64,000 nt of DNA from Symsagittifera roscoffensis (lineage: Eukaryota; Xenacoelomorpha; Acoela; Convolutidae). Position 1 is the first letter of the stretch; each line of letters begins with the position of its first letter. The position numbers and the translations under genes were made by a program. The notes beneath the pieces were generated by a model. It saw only the letters and a program-made list of their open reading frames with translations, was not told the DNA's origin and did no database searches. Positions 45,801 to 60,126 of this stretch are shown here, in pieces. The stretch covers positions 8,027,954-8,091,953 of the forward strand of contig NC_087066.1 of assembly GCF_963678635.1 (NCBI RefSeq), in the 5' to 3' direction.

Positions 45801-48800
45801 CTGTTATAGAGTGATTGGAAACTTCAAAAAGCCGAATATTGTCACTGTTATCAATTTTATTGTTGACCTCCAATCACAAAGTACTTATCATAGAATTACA
45901 AGAAAAAAAAGGCGTTAGATACAGTTCCATACACTGAGTGTATGGAAAAAAGGCTTATCACGCAGTTTTCATGAATTGAAGTTGTATGATGAACATTTTT
46001 TTACATTACTAAAATTTTTACAAAGTAAACATTTCTTATCTCAAGAAAAAGTGGCGTCAGATTAGTTCTATATGAAATGAATAGTAAAATTAGTTGAATG
46101 CTCAAGCAAAGTTTTTCTGAAATTATAACAATATGCATAAATTTGCCCATTTTATCTCTAACGTAGTCCAGTCTGTTTTTTTTCATAAACTTCATCAAAA
46201 ATAACTTTGAAATTGCGAACATAAGGTGATATGATTAGAAGTTTTGGTCAGGCCAGTTTTGGGCTTGTGGGATAAAAGCAATTGAGAAAAAATTACCATT
46301 ATTTTTTTCACCCCTAAAAACTGCCCACACCAACCCCTCGAGGAAACCTATTAATCCGTCACAGATCATTCTTTGAATTATACAGTTTTGATTTCAATTC
46401 TTAGAATAGATCCAAATCTTTTTAGGTCACAATATTGGTACGTATTTATCAGGGCCAATGTGTTTTTGAAGCAAAAAGTAATTTAAAAATTGTTTCTTCA
46501 GAACACTACCCGGGTTGACCTCCATAAACGAAAATGCTTATCTTACAATTCCAAACTCCGAAAATGCTTATCATAAAATTCCATACATCAAATGTATTGA
46601 AAAAGGCTAATGATAAATTTTTAGTACAACTTCAGAAAATCAGTGAAAAACGATTCGAACTAGTTTCTGCGGCTTTTACAACTAAATAAAACAGTCTGGT
46701 TTTGAAAAAATATGGTTATCATACAATTTGCATATAAGAAATTTAAGTGACTAACATTTTCTTAATGGCGAAGTAATACTGAATATACCCAGATATTTTT
46801 GTTTGTTTTTTTTTCAAATAGCCCAATAAATTTTTTACTTTGTGAAAAATTGAATGCAAAATTTAATTTTTTGTCTGCATAACGTAGTCCTGGATACACA
46901 AAAATTGAAAGTTTTTCCGTTTCTATGGATAACTTTTTTCAAACAGGTTAAGAACTCCTATTTCTTTTGTATGGCATGTTTATATATGCCTTGATCAATG
47001 TCTCCTAATTTGAAAATTCTAAGTTTAAAAATAATTATCTTTAAAAAAATTTTGCCAAATTTTAAAAGTTTGATGCTGTCAGTGTATGATTTGTGAAGAA
47101 AACTTTTACCCAGTTCAGATCGTTTCCAATGCATTGTAAATGCAAGACAATCAACCCATTTGATGACTTTAGTTTTGAATAAACCTGGCTTCACTTGCGT
47201 TCGGTCACGAACCCATCCAAAAATTTTGAGAAACAAAATTTGAAAAAAAAAAAAACGTTTTTTTTTGTTTATGAAAAAATGATTTGCATATATAAGAAAA
47301 TGCTTATCTTAGAATTTTCTTAAGATTTTTTGTATCTATGGAATTCTACGAAATCGTAGGATAATCATTTTTCACATATGAAAACTATACGACAAGCATT
47401 TTTGGTCAACCCTGGTAGTCTAAAACAAGTTTTTATCCATTTTCAAGAAAGTTATAATCCAACAATTATTCAAGCTCTTATCTAAAAATTGAAATTTTTA
47501 GTCTGTGTTTTAGGGTGTATATTTCGATATCGTCAATTTTCGAAAATGACCTACTGAATCCATTTGTTATGTTTGCTGACCCTGGCACAGGTTTTTTCTG
47601 CATTGCAATTATCGCGTGAGGTCGGATATTCCAAAAAATAAAGCCAGATCGAGATGAAGACCCAGAAAGAAGAAAATAGTGAAGGAAAACGAGATGAATG
47701 CGAGTAATGTAGCAAATGCGGCGAGCGAGTAAAAAGCTAAATCGTCTGGAGTTTTTGCTTCTTTTTCAGTCCTTACTGGTTATAACTAAAGAAATAAGTA
47801 GCAACTCCGTAAAGTCAAGATGGTTGAAAACTGAATCCATATTCTGTTGAGCGACCAATTCCATAAAGAGGTCCCCCTTCATCTTGGAAGCAGAGATAAG
47901 ACTCATCGCCCGATAACAATTTCAGTGCAAATCTCATGAGGGGGCATCTTTTCATTGAGAAATGGCTGCATCGCAGGTGAACAGTCCCGTTAAGGGAAAT
48001 TTTTTGAAGTGTACTTTCAACATGCCTTTCGGAACTCTACCCGGATCTCAAACCTCATGCACCCAAAAAAACAAACTAGCTGTATTTGTTTTTACAGATG
48101 GAAAGAGGCATTGTTTCTCTCAGTTTTTGTTTGGGTTTGAGCAGAGCTGTTCTTAAGTAGTATTGAGCTAGAAGATCTGAAACAAAGTATTATTTTTCTG
48201 ATTGTGAGTTGTTTTAAACTTCAATTTAGCCTAGGAGACTTGAGGATAGAGATTTGACAACAATTTTATCATAATAATAAATTAATTTTTATAAAGCGTA
48301 TCTACATTTGTTTTCTGTAAGCTTGTGAACTTCAGATTTGAACTTAGTCCATAGTCCTTTGACTTACGAAAACTTTGAATCCTAATTGAAAAAATTGATC
48401 AAAGTTTAAAAAACAAATCTCATCATAAATTTCAGGCTGTGTTCGATATTTTGACCACTGTAAGGGTTCCTTGGCATTTCAAATATAAACAACCTGGTTA
48501 AATCACTTTTAATGTAATTAGAAAAACTTTGATGCGGAGAATAGTGGTTGGATTATTATTTTCTGCCATAAAACAAAAAAATATACATAATAGAAACTTT
48601 TTTTATGCTTTTAAGACAAAAAATTCAGACGAATAACTCTCCTCTTTTCCAGAGAAAAAATCTAAAAAATCAAAGAATTCACACTTTCATTCAATTTTTT
48701 TTCCAAAAATACTGTGGTTGGAACTATCTAGTGTGAAATCAAAACTATTTTTCTAGCAGAAAAAATTGACGGTTGCTCTGAATCCAGCACACAAGTTTTC

Positions 48801-49751
48801 GAAAAAGAAACTTCGGTTGTTTTTCATAAGGTTTTTCAAATTGTGTCGTTATTTATGCTTGTTTTAGACAGGTGCTAAAAAGCTTTAACTGACAACAATA
48901 GTGGCCAAGCTAAAAGTCCAGATATCTTTTCTGATTTTTTATTTAAAATCTTGTACTGATCCGATCATACCATGCTGTATTACTACACATCTTGACTAGT
49001 TTTAAGTCCTTAATCCCACATTTGGAGGATTAGTTATCGAGAAAGGTTTTATAAAAAAATAACTCACACAAACAAAGTTGAAAAAAGTGGAAATAACCTA
49101 AGTCCATGGCGTTTTGCGTATAAAAATTAACGATTAGCCACTTATGCAGGGAAGATTCTGTGACCCATTAATTGAGCAATTAATCGTAGAGATCAGAATT
49201 TTTCGTGAGGAATTTGTAAAAGTTTCAAAAAAATGGTCACAAAATGAGTCCACATCGATTTCTCTCCCAAAATTTTGTCTCATGTCGTTCTGCTCAGATC
49301 TCTTCAGCCCTCAATTGATCATTTTTTTGGTTTCGGCTTTCAGAAAAACATAAAAGTTCAAAAAGTAGTGTAAAATACCCCCTAAAAAATTTTCTGTAGG
49401 GAGTAATGTAAAGTAAAAATAGACAGTCAAATTAGGCAGGCACATAAGTGAGCAGCTGGTTTTCGCATTGGATCAATTTTGGTGAAACTTGGCTGCATGG
49501 TTTTTGATAAAAAACAAAATGTTCTGGGAAATAATGAGAACTTTTTCTCAAGCCTCTCAAAAAACACTTTTGAACACTTTTATAAAATTTTAATAAGTAT
49601 CTCACATATAATTCATTATAACTTTTTTTATCAAGTTGGACTTTATCTTTGAAGAAAAATCTTGAAGCTAAAATCTTCCACTTTTCTATTAGATTCATTT
49701 CTTGAAATGCTTGATTTTTGTTGCCGGAGAAAGCCTAATTTAACCTTCAAA
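42861..49751. repeat. Large non-coding repeat, copy A (6.9 kb)
   Basis: Aligns collinearly with 50422-60126. It begins at the right end of MITE copy 4 and ends at TTTAACCTTCAAA (49751). It holds one 1.45-kb module (about 48004-49330) and a 1.73-kb segment (about 45855-47588) missing from copy B. No long ORF exists on either strand, and small ORFs are disrupted or not conserved between copies. It could be a large non-autonomous transposon or a segmental duplication. Confidence 0.8.
46505..47419. mobile_element. 915-bp element with 16-bp inverted ends inside copy A
   Basis: ACTACCCGGGTTGACC at 46505-46520 is matched by the reverse complement ACTACCAGGGTTGACC at 47404-47419 (15 of 16). Behind each end lies AATGCTTATC-like or AATGCTTGTC sequence. 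A related partial end (TTGACCTCC...CTTATCATAG) occurs near 45865. No target duplication was found, and it codes for nothing recognisable. Confidence 0.5.
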
Positions 49752-50421
49752 CAAACTCTTCTCGAACAGAAGCTTAATTTCCCATAAATCTGACTAGGCT
49801 GCTGGATTGTCCTTATCTTCTTGAACGGAGAAGCTGGTCCACCCTCGTTCGAGGAAATGTTGGTGACGACTCCGGTTTTCGATTCGGTGCGACCGGGGTT
49901 GAGTTTGTTGGTTCGACCCACGGTTAGGTAGCTGAGGTTTGAGCATCTGTCTCGGCCGCCTCGACACTCTTGACTGAGTGACGCAACGGGTCACCAAAAA
50001 AATCTTTGGCTTTTTTGGTTTTGATGGCGACCTTGTCGTATCTTCCAAACCTTGATTGCCATTACCATGACGGAGCTAATTTCTGTTTCGATTGCCGGAG
50101 TTTTAGAATGAAAACTTGGTTGCTGAACAATAAGTAAATTGTTTTAAGGTTAGATACTTTGTTAGTTTGAATTAGTTTGATGCTTAGTTTCAGATATAGT
50201 CTTGGTTTAGGAAATTTATCCCGATAGATCATGTGAATAAGTAGAATCAGATTTACTAACAAACAGTAGTGATAACGGATATAGAATGAAAAACACGCTC
50301 AGCGTGGTACTGACAATAGAGGTTAACAGTGACCTTGGTTAATATAATTAGTGTCTTTTGCAGTATGACTGCAAAAGAACAAATAACTTACGAGGTACCG
50401 AAGGTCGCCTCACGACAGGAT
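49752..50421. other. Spacer between repeat copies A and B
   Basis: About 670 bases not shared by the two copies. A minus-strand stretch (about 50048-49794) has a GC-richer, coding-like composition with Ser/Arg/Gln-rich products and could be a remnant of a retroelement Pol C-terminus, but frames are broken and no motif is firm. Confidence 0.3.
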
Positions 50422-53400
50422 GGAAGGAAAAAGAGCCAAGCTCCACTTCACAAACAGCCGAAAATTTTAAAAAATGTAAATCTTAAAGTTAAACAAAGTA
50501 GCTCTCAAAATATCAATGTTAAATTAGTGCCGGAATCAACTCACTGACCTGAAGAGTAAAAGTATCTCGCCAAGTACTTTTTATCAATATACCAGAAACA
50601 AAAGATGATATTAACACAGGACTTCGTAATCTGCCACTAAGCTCGCTGACTCTCATGCTTAAAATGAAGAGCAAGCATACCAACCAAAGGAGAGTCAGAT
50701 TTTTTCACGCGGGCGGCCACCCTAACCACGCAAATGAAAATCCTATTAGCAAGTTAGATGAGCGAGCTAGTTTATCAAGTTATTCAGAAAAAAATTGAGG
50801 TCCGATGATTTTCAATGGTCGGGACGCCAATATTATAAAGAAAAATGGTTCAAGATTTATTGATTAAAAATTTATTTTTGTTCAAAAAAGAGAATAAGCG
50901 TACAAACAAAGAAGTATTTTTCTGTTTCGGCCACTTTTCCGATTGGATGTTTAAGTACCCTTCATTAGTTTTTTAGTACACCGTGAAATATATATATCTT
51001 TTTTAATAATAAGTTTTTTTCCTTAAAAAAAAACTATTTTGTAGTTCAATCAATTGTTGTTTTGGACTGTATTTTTTAACTTTTATATTGGTATAAAAAT
51101 ATAATTAAATATATAGCTATTCTTTAATTTTTCTCGCGAATTTTACGAAACTTAGCAAAAACTGCTAAATATTTTTAAATAAGAATTTTAAAAAACAGCA
51201 TGTTCTTGTTTTTTTTCAAATTTTATATACATATGTGATTTGCTAACTATAAAAAAGGTGAATCACAATCTTATGTATCTTCATAACGAAGTGGTAAGTG
51301 CTCTCAAGATAAAACCTAGTTTTTCCATTTTTCAAATAAAAAGAGTATTTATGCGTGTTGTGGTTTGATTTTACTGAAAATCTGTTCCACATAATCAGAC
51401 AGTTTACTTGAATACCTTGTCAGAACTATACATGTGGACAAAATTAAACAAAATTTAGGTTTTTAATCTTAAAATGCCTGATTTTAAGGACCATTTTAGA
51501 CAATTTTTACTTTGAATTTTAACAAAATTTTTACATTGACCGAAAGCCTGATCTGATCTGATCTGATCTACCCTCTCTGAATATCTCTTTTCCTAATTTG
51601 AAGCACTTATCAGTTTTTTCTGGGCCTGTACATGACCTTTTTTACAACCTGCACTAGATTTTTCATCATAGTGATCTCTTTCTCGAATGAGCGGAATAAA
51701 AAATTGTTCATGCGATGTGAAATCTTCTCAGCGAGAAAACTGAAACAACCATCTGACTACTTTCCTAAACTCAGCTGTTTCTTACAGTTTTATGCGTTTT
51801 GAGAAACTTAGTACGGATGATGAAAAGTGGCACTTTCGACCGGAAAAAAAGTATGAGTGGTTCAGATTAAAAAATGAGACTTTCAGAAACGGTACTTCAG
51901 ATCATTTGCTGTCGCTCGAAGTAGTTTTTTTTTGAAATTCGAATTAATTTTTGTGCAAACTAATCCTTGGTGTGAAGCCTTATCTAAATAACGAACGTTA
52001 TTCTGAGCATGTTTTTGTCCAATAGTATAATGTTTCAGCATTTTTTTTCTGCTGGTTTGAAAACGCATAATGCTCATTGATTTCGCTGAAAAAAATTGAT
52101 ATCCTGGGCCTTGATATTACACTTCAAGTTTTACACTAGTGGACAAAAGTATGGTCGAAATAAGGTTTGTTTTTATAAAAGGCCTAACTCTAAGGACGTT
52201 TTTGGACAAAAGTTACTTCGAATGTCAAAAACAAATACTTCACTGCCTTGGTAATTGATGCGATCTCTTATTGAAACATTTTCTCCTTCGCAGACAACAT
52301 CAAATCTGAAAATTAATCAAGTTAATTACTTGAAAACTCCAAGTGCCTGTTTAGGTTGGTATAAGCTCAAAAGTATCAAAAATATAATCAAAAGAAATCC
52401 TTGAATACGAAATCATTGAGTTTCGGAAAACAAACTTTCATCTTTCTCAGCAATTGTACAATTATTGGCTTTTTCTCGGCCACAAAAACCAGTGCCATAT
52501 AATTAGAGTTTCTTCGAACGCTTCTTGATGTTTTACTTGAAATCCGCAACACTGAGACAAATTCGTTCACAAGCCTTGGTTTTCACAGTCAAATCTAACT
52601 GCTCGTATCAGGGCAAAGCGTTCAGTTTTCTGTTGACTTTCAATTGTCTGAATTAGTTTCTAGTGCAACTTTTTGAAATTAAATATTGATACCAAAAAAT
52701 GTTTTTAAAGAAAAAATGAACAGTTTAATTGATCGCTTTTTAGTACAGGAAACAATTTATATCAGCTATTAACTATCGATACTTGGACCACTTTTTGTAT
52801 CTCATTCCAAATTCGATTAATTTTTGAGCAGCATTTTTTCGTTGCATACAGGTCAATAAGTGTTAATTTTAGGAAACTTTAATCAATCATTTCGAAGCCA
52901 AACTGTGCACTGGATAGGCGCACAAACTTGTGTCTGACTGATCCTGGACTCCAGAGACAAGTTTTTAAGCACGTTAAAATTTCATCGGAGCGATTAAAGA
53001 AAGTAAAAGAACAAAAGAGGAACAAATGGAGTGGCCTTGCTGCTGAAACCGCTTAAAATTCACAAAATGCACAGTTTGGCCTCGTTTTGTAGGTTATTTT
53101 TTGCCAGCTAGAAGTTTTCCAGCCTCATTGTAAGTTTTTGCGCTGAGGTCAAAAAGAAAAAAATCCAGCGCCTATAATTTCTAATCATTTAATCCAATAC
53201 AACTCGGAGCACAAAACTGTCAAAAATTAATAAAAACATCAAAAAGCTGCCATAAACTTGCATAATTCTATGGATCCGAGCTACTGAAATGACATTTCAC
53301 GGCAAAATTTGGAAAATGTTAACTACATTTTGATTGCTTCTTCCCATTTTAGAAAAACGAACGTTGTCCATTCCCAAAAATTGTGTAAAAATAGCAGGTC

Positions 53401-56400
53401 GAATAATTTTGTTTCATTTCGCCTGCATGTAAGAAGCCAAATGTGATTGCCCAAAAGCATAGTTGGGCTGTTATAGAGTGATTGGAAACTTCAAAAAGCC
53501 GAATGTTGTCACTTTTATCAAGTTTTTTCTGCATTGCAATTCTCGCGTGAGTTCGGATATTCCAAAAAATAAAGCCAGATCGAGATGAAGACCCAGAAAG
53601 AAGAAAATAGGGAAGGAAAACGAGATGAACGCGAGTAATGTAGCAAATGCGGCGAATGCGAAAAAAGCTAAATCGCCTGGAGTTTTTGCTTCATTTTCAG
53701 TACTTACTGGTTATAACTAAAGAAATAAGTAGCAACTCCGTTAAGTCAAGATGGTTGAAAACTGAATCCATATTCTGTTGAGCGACCAATTCCATAAAGA
53801 GGTCCCCCCTCATCTTGGAAGCAGAGATAAGACTCATCGCCCGATAACAATTTCAGTGCAAATCTCATGAGGGGGCATCTTTTCCTTGAGAAATGGCTGC
53901 ATCGCAGGTGAACAGTCCCGTTAAGGGAAATTTTTGGAAGTGTACTTTCAACATGCCTTTCGGAACTTTACCCGGATCTCAAACCACATGCACCCAAAAT
54001 TACAAACTAGCTGAATTTGTTTTTACAGATGGAAAGAGGCATTGTTTCTCTCAGTTTTTGTTTGGGTTTGAGCAGGGCTGTTCTTAAGTAGTATTGAGCT
54101 AGAAGATCTGAAACAAAGTACTATTTTTCTGATTGTGAGTTGTTTTAAACTTCAATTTTGCTTAGGAGACTTCAGGATAGAGATTTGACAACAATTTTAT
54201 CATAAAAACAAATTAATTTTCATACAGCGTATTTACATTTGTTTTCTGTAAGCTTGTGAACTTCAGATTTGAATTTAGTCTATAGTCCTTTGACTTACGA
54301 AAACTTTGATTCCTAATTGAAAAAATTGATCAAAGTTTGAAAAGTAAATCTCCTCAAAAAGTTCAGGCTCTGTTCGATATTTTGACCGCTGTATTGGTTC
54401 CTTGGCATTTCCAATAAAAACAACCTGGTTAAATCATTTTTAATGTAATTAGAAAAACTTTGATGCGGAGAATAGTGGTTGGATTATTATTTTCTGCCAT
54501 AAAACAAAAAAAATACATAATGGAAACATTTTTTTATGCTTTTCAGACAAAAAATTCAGACGAATAAGTCTCCTCTTTTCCAGAGAAAAATCTAAAAAAT
54601 CAAAGAATTCACACGTTCAATTAAATTTTTTTCCAAAAATACTGTGGTTGGAACTATCTAGTTTGAAAACAAAACTTTTTTTTTGCAGAAACAATTGACG
54701 GTTGCTCTGAAACCAGCACACAAGTTTCCGAAAAAGAAACTTCGTTTTTTTTCATATTCATAAGGTTTTTCAAAATTTGTCGTTATTTATGCGTGTTTTA
54801 GACAGGTCCTAAAAAGCTTTAACTGACAACAATAGTAGCCAAGCTAAAAGTCCAGATATCTTTTCTGATTTTTTATTGAAATCTTGTACTGATCCGATCA
54901 TACCATGCTGTAATACTACATATCTTGACTAGTTTTAAGCCCTTAATCCCACATCTGGGGGATTAGTTCTCGAGAAAGGTTTTATAAAAAAAAACTCACC
55001 CAAACAAAGTTGAAAAAAGTGGAAATAACCTAAGGTGTGCCGCACTCTCGTATCCTGTAAGATCTAAAAAACCTGGTTCAACATCTGTAAATTATCGGCA
55101 ATTTATTATGAAGGATTTTATGAAGAAAAAGTAACATCTGAAAACAATGAATTAGACAGGCGTTTTGCGTATCAAACCTAACGATTAGCCACTTATGCAG
55201 GGAAGATTCTGTGACCCAATAATTGAGCAATTAATCGTAGAGATCAGAATTTCTTGTGAGGAATTTGTAAAAGTTTCAAAAAAAATGGTCACAAAAAGAG
55301 TCCACAGCGGTTTCTCTCCCAAAATTTTGTCTCATGTCGTTCTGCTCAGATCTCCTCAGCCCTCAACAGATTTTCTGATGAGAAGTTTTTTGAAGTGTAC
55401 TTTCAACATGCCTTTGGGAACTTTACCCGGAACTCAAACCACATGCACCCAAAATTACAAACTAGCTGAATTTGTTTTTACAGATGGAAAGAGGCATTGT
55501 TTCTCTCAGTTTTTGTTTGGGTTTGAGCAGGGCTGTTCTTAAGTAGTATTGAGCTAGAAGATTTGAAACAAAGTACTATTTTTCTGATTGTGAGTTGTTT
55601 TAAACTTCAATTTTGCTTAGGAGACTTGAGGATAGAGATTTGACAACAATTTTATCATAATAATAAATTAATTTTCATTCAGCGTATTTATATTTATTTT
55701 CTGTAAGCTTGTGAACTTCAGATTTGAACTTAGTCTATAGTCCTTTGACTTACGAAAACTTTGATTCCTAATTGAAAAAATTGATCAAAATTTGAAAAGT
55801 AAATCTCTTCAAAAAGTTCAGGCTCTGTTCGATATTTTGACCGCTGTAATGGTTCCTTGGCATTTCCAATAAAAACAACCTGGTTAAATTATTTTTAAGT
55901 TAATTAGAAAAACGTTGATGCGGAGAATAGTGGTTGGATTATTATTTTCTGCCATAAAACAAAAAAAATACATAATGGAAACATTTTTTTATGCTTTTCA
56001 GACAAAAAATTCAGACGAATAACTCTCCTCTTTTCAGAGAAAAATCTAAAAAATCAAAGAATTCACACGTTCATTCAATTTTTTTCCAAAAATAGTGTGG
56101 TTGGAACTATCTAGTTTGAAAACAAAACTTTTTTTTGCAGAAACAATTGACGGTTGCTCTGAAACCAGCACACAAGTTTCCGAAAAAGAAACTTCGTTTT
56201 TTTTCATATTCATAAGGTTTTTCAAAATTTGTCGTTATTTATGCGTGTTTTAGACAGGTCCTAAAAAGCTTTAACTGACAACAATAGTAGCCAAGCTAAA
56301 AGTCCAGATATATTTTCTGATTTTTTATTGAAAAGCTTGTACTGATCCGATCATACCATGCTGTAATACTACACATCTTGACTAGTTTTGAGCCCTTAAT

Positions 56401-59400
56401 CCCACATCTGGGGGATTAGTTCTCGAGAAAGGTTTTATAAAAAAAACTTACACAAACAAAGTTGAAAAAAGTGGAAATAACCTAAGGTGTGCCGCACTCT
56501 CGTATCCTGTAAGATCTAAAAAACCTGGTTCAACATCTGTAAATTATCGGCAATTTATTATGAAGGATTTTATGAAGAAAAGTAACATCTGAAAACAATG
56601 AATTAGACAGGCGTTTTGCGTATCAAACCTAACGATTAGCCACTTATGCAGGGAAGATTCTGTGACCCAATAATTGAGCAATTAATCGTAGAGATCAGAA
56701 TTTTTTGTGAGGAATTTGTAAAAGTTTCAAAAAAAAATGGTCACAAAAAGAGTCCACAGCGGTTTCTCTCCCAAAATTTTGTCTCATGTCGTTCTGCTCA
56801 GATCTCCTCAGCCCTCAACAGATTTTTTGATGAGAAGTTTTTTGAAGTGTACTTTCAACATGCCTTTGGGAACTTTACCCGGAACTCAAACCACATGCAC
56901 CCAAAATTACAAACTAGCTGAATTTGATTTTACAGATGGAAAGAGGCATTGTTTCTCTCAGTTTTTGTTTGGGTTTGAGCAGGGCTGTTCTTAAGTAGTA
57001 TTGAGCTAGAAGATTTGAAACAAAGTACTATTTTTCTGATTGTGAGTTGTTTTAAACTTCAATTTTGCTTAGGAGACTTGAGGATAGAGATTTGACAACA
57101 ATTTTATCATAATAATAAATTAATTTTCATTCAGCGTATTTACATTTGTTTTCTGTAAGCTTGTGAACTTCAGATTTGAACTTAGTCTATAGTCCTTTGA
57201 CTTACGAAAACTTTGATTCCTAATTGAAAAAATTGATCAAAATTTGAAAAGTAAATCTCTTCAAAAAGTTCAGGCTCTGTTCGATATTTTGACCGCTGTA
57301 ATGGTTCCTTGGCATTTCCAATAAAAACAACCTGGTTAAATTATTTTTAATGTAATTAGAAAAACGTTGATGCGGAGAATAGTGGTTGGATTATTATTTT
57401 CTGCCATAAAACAAAAAAAATACATAATGGAAACATTTTTTTATGCTTTTCAGACAAAAAATTCAGACGAATAACTCTCCTCTTTTCCAGAGAAAAATCT
57501 AAAAAATCAAAGAATTCACACGTTCATTCAATTTTTTTCCAAAAATAGTGTGGTTGGAACTATCTAGTTTGAAAACAAAACTTTTTTTTGCAGAAACAAT
57601 TGACGGTTGCTCTGAAACCAGCACACAAGTTTCCGAAAAAGAAACTTAGTTTTTTTTTCATATTCATAAGGTTTTTCAAAATTTGTCGTTATTTATGCGT
57701 GTTTTAGACAGGTCCTAAAAAGCTTTAACTGACAACAATAGTAGCCAAGCTAAAAGTCCAGATATCTTTTCTGATTTTTTATTGAAAATCTTGTACTGAT
57801 CCGATCATACCATGCTGTAATACTACACATCTTGACTAGTTTTGAGCCCTTAATCCCACATCTGGGGGATTAGTTCTCGAGAAAGGTTTTATAAAAAAAA
57901 CTTACACAAACAAAGTTGAAAAAAGTGGAAATAACCTAAGGTGAGCCGCACTCTCGTATCCTGTAAGATCTAAAAAACCTGGTTCAACATCTGTAAATTA
58001 TCGGCAATTTATTATGAAGGATATTATGAAGAAAAAGTAACATCTGAAAACAATGAATTAGACAAGCGTTTTGCGTATCAAAATTAACGATTAGCCACTT
58101 ATGCAGGGAAGATTCTGTGACCCATTAATTGAGCAATTAATCGTAGAGATCAGAATTTTTCGTGAGGAATTTGTAAAAATTTCAAAAAAAAATGGTCACA
58201 AAAAGAGTCCACAGCGGTTTCTCTCCCAAAATTTGTCTCATGTCGTTCTGCTCAGATCTCCTCAGCCCTCAACAGATTTTCTGATGAGAAATTTTTTGAA
58301 GTGTACTTTCAACATGCCTTTCGGAACTTTACCCGGATCTCAAACCACATGCTCCCAAAATTACAAACTAGCTGAATTTGTTTTTACAGATGGAAAAAGG
58401 CATTGTTTCTCTCAGTTTTTGTTTGGGTTTGAGCAGGGCTGTTCTTAAGTGGTATTGAGCTAGAACATCTGAAACAAAGTACTATTTTTCTGATTGTGAG
58501 TTGTTTTAAACTTCAATTTTGCTTAGGAGACTTGAGGATAGAGATTTGACAACAATTTTATCATAATAATAAATTAATTTTCATACAGCGTATTTACATT
58601 TGTTTTCTGTAAGCTTGTGAACTTCAGATTTGAACTTAGTCTATAGTCCTTTGAATTACGAAAACTTTGATTCCTAATTGAAAAAATTTATCAAAGTTTG
58701 AAAAGTAAATCTCTTCAAAAAGTTCAGGCTTTGTTCTTTATTTTGACCGCTGTAATGGTTCCTTGGCATTTCCAATCAAAACAACCTGGTTAAATTATTT
58801 TTAATGTAATTAGAAAAACTTTGATGCGGAGAATAGTGGTTGGATTATTATTTTCTGCCATAAAACAAAAAAAATACATAATGGACACATTTTTTTATGC
58901 TTTTCAGACAAAAAATTTAGACGAATAACTCTCCTCTTTTCCAGAGAAAAATCTAAAAAATCAAAGAATTCACACGTTCATTCAATTTTTTTCCAAAAAT
59001 ACTGTGGTTGGAACTATCTAGTTTGAAAACAAAACTTTTTTTTGCAGAAACAATTGACGGTTGCTCTGAAACCAGCACACAAGTTTCCGAAAAAGAAACT
59101 TCGGTTGTTTTTCATATTCATAAGTCTTTTCAAATTTTGTCGTTATTTATGCGTGTTTTAGACAGGTCCTAAAAAGCTTTAACTGACAACAATAGTAGCC
59201 AAGCTAAAAGTCCAGATATTTTTTCTGATTTTTTATTGAAAATCTTGTACTGATCCGATCATACCATGCTGTAATACTACACATCTTGACTAGTTTTAAG
59301 CCCTTAATCCCACATCTGGGGGATTAGTTCTCGAGAAAGGTTTAATAAAAAAAACTCACACAAAAAAAGTTCGTATCCTGTAAGATCTAAAAAACCTGGT

Positions 59401-60126
59401 TCAACATCTGTAAATTATCGGCAATTTAAACAGATAATATGAAGAAAAAGTAACATCTGAAAACAATGAATTAGACAGGCGTTTTGCGTATCAAAATTAA
59501 CGATTAGCCACTTATGCAGGGAAGATTCTGTGACCCATTAATTGAGCAATTAATCGTAGAGATCAGAATTTTTCGTGAGGAATTTGTAACAGTTTCAAAA
59601 AAATGGTCTTAAAATGAGTCCACAGCGGTTTCTCTCCCAAAATTTTGTCTCATGTCGTTCTGCTCAGATCTCCTCAGCCCTCAACTGATTTTCTTTTTTG
59701 GTTTCGGCATTCAGAAAAACATAAAAGTTCAAAAAGTAGTGTAAAATACCCCCTAAAAATTTTTCTGTAGAGAGTAATGTAAAGTAAAAATAGACGGTCA
59801 AATTAGGCAGGCACATAGGTGAGCAGCTGGTTTTCGCATTGGATCAATTTTGGCGAAATTTGGCTACATGGTTTTTGATTTAAAAAAAAATGTTCTGGGA
59901 AATAGTGAGAACTTTTTCTAGAGCGTCTCAAAAAAAAAACACTTTTGAACACTTTTATAAAATTTTAATAAGTATCTCAGATATAATTCCTTATAATTAT
60001 TTTTATCAAGTTGGACTTTATCTTTGAAGAAAAATCTCGAAGCTAAAATCTTCCATTTTTCTATTAGATTCATTTCTTGAAATGCTTGATTTTTGTTGCC
60101 GGAGAAAGCTTAGTTTAACCTTCAAA
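50422..60126. repeat. Large non-coding repeat, copy B (9.7 kb)
   Basis: Second copy of the repeat at 42861-49751, with the same left end (AAAAAGAGCCAAGCTCC) and right end (TTTAACCTTCAAA). Differences: a segment of about 140 bp at 53047-53186 not in A, loss of the 1.73-kb segment present in A, and expansion of the 1.45-kb module to four tandem copies. Overall similarity is high with many small indels. Confidence 0.85.
53937..59700. repeat. Tandem array of four 1.45-kb modules
   Basis: The marker GAAGTGTACTTTCAACATGCC recurs at about 53937, 55392, 56844 and 58298, giving periods of 1455, 1452 and 1454 bp. The last unit is slightly shorter and runs into the unique right arm of the repeat. The first three junctions carry a segment of about 125 bp (GGTGTGCCGCACTCTCG..., for example near 55033) that is absent from the single module in copy A. 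Each unit can encode a short peptide ending GFEQGCS, and 115-codon frames cross unit junctions; these look like by-products of the array. Confidence 0.9.

Noticed and set aside
49643-50048. Minus-strand ORFs in the A/B spacer, possible Pol tail remnant
   Set aside because: Three frames alternate and no motif is firm; noted only in the spacer entry.
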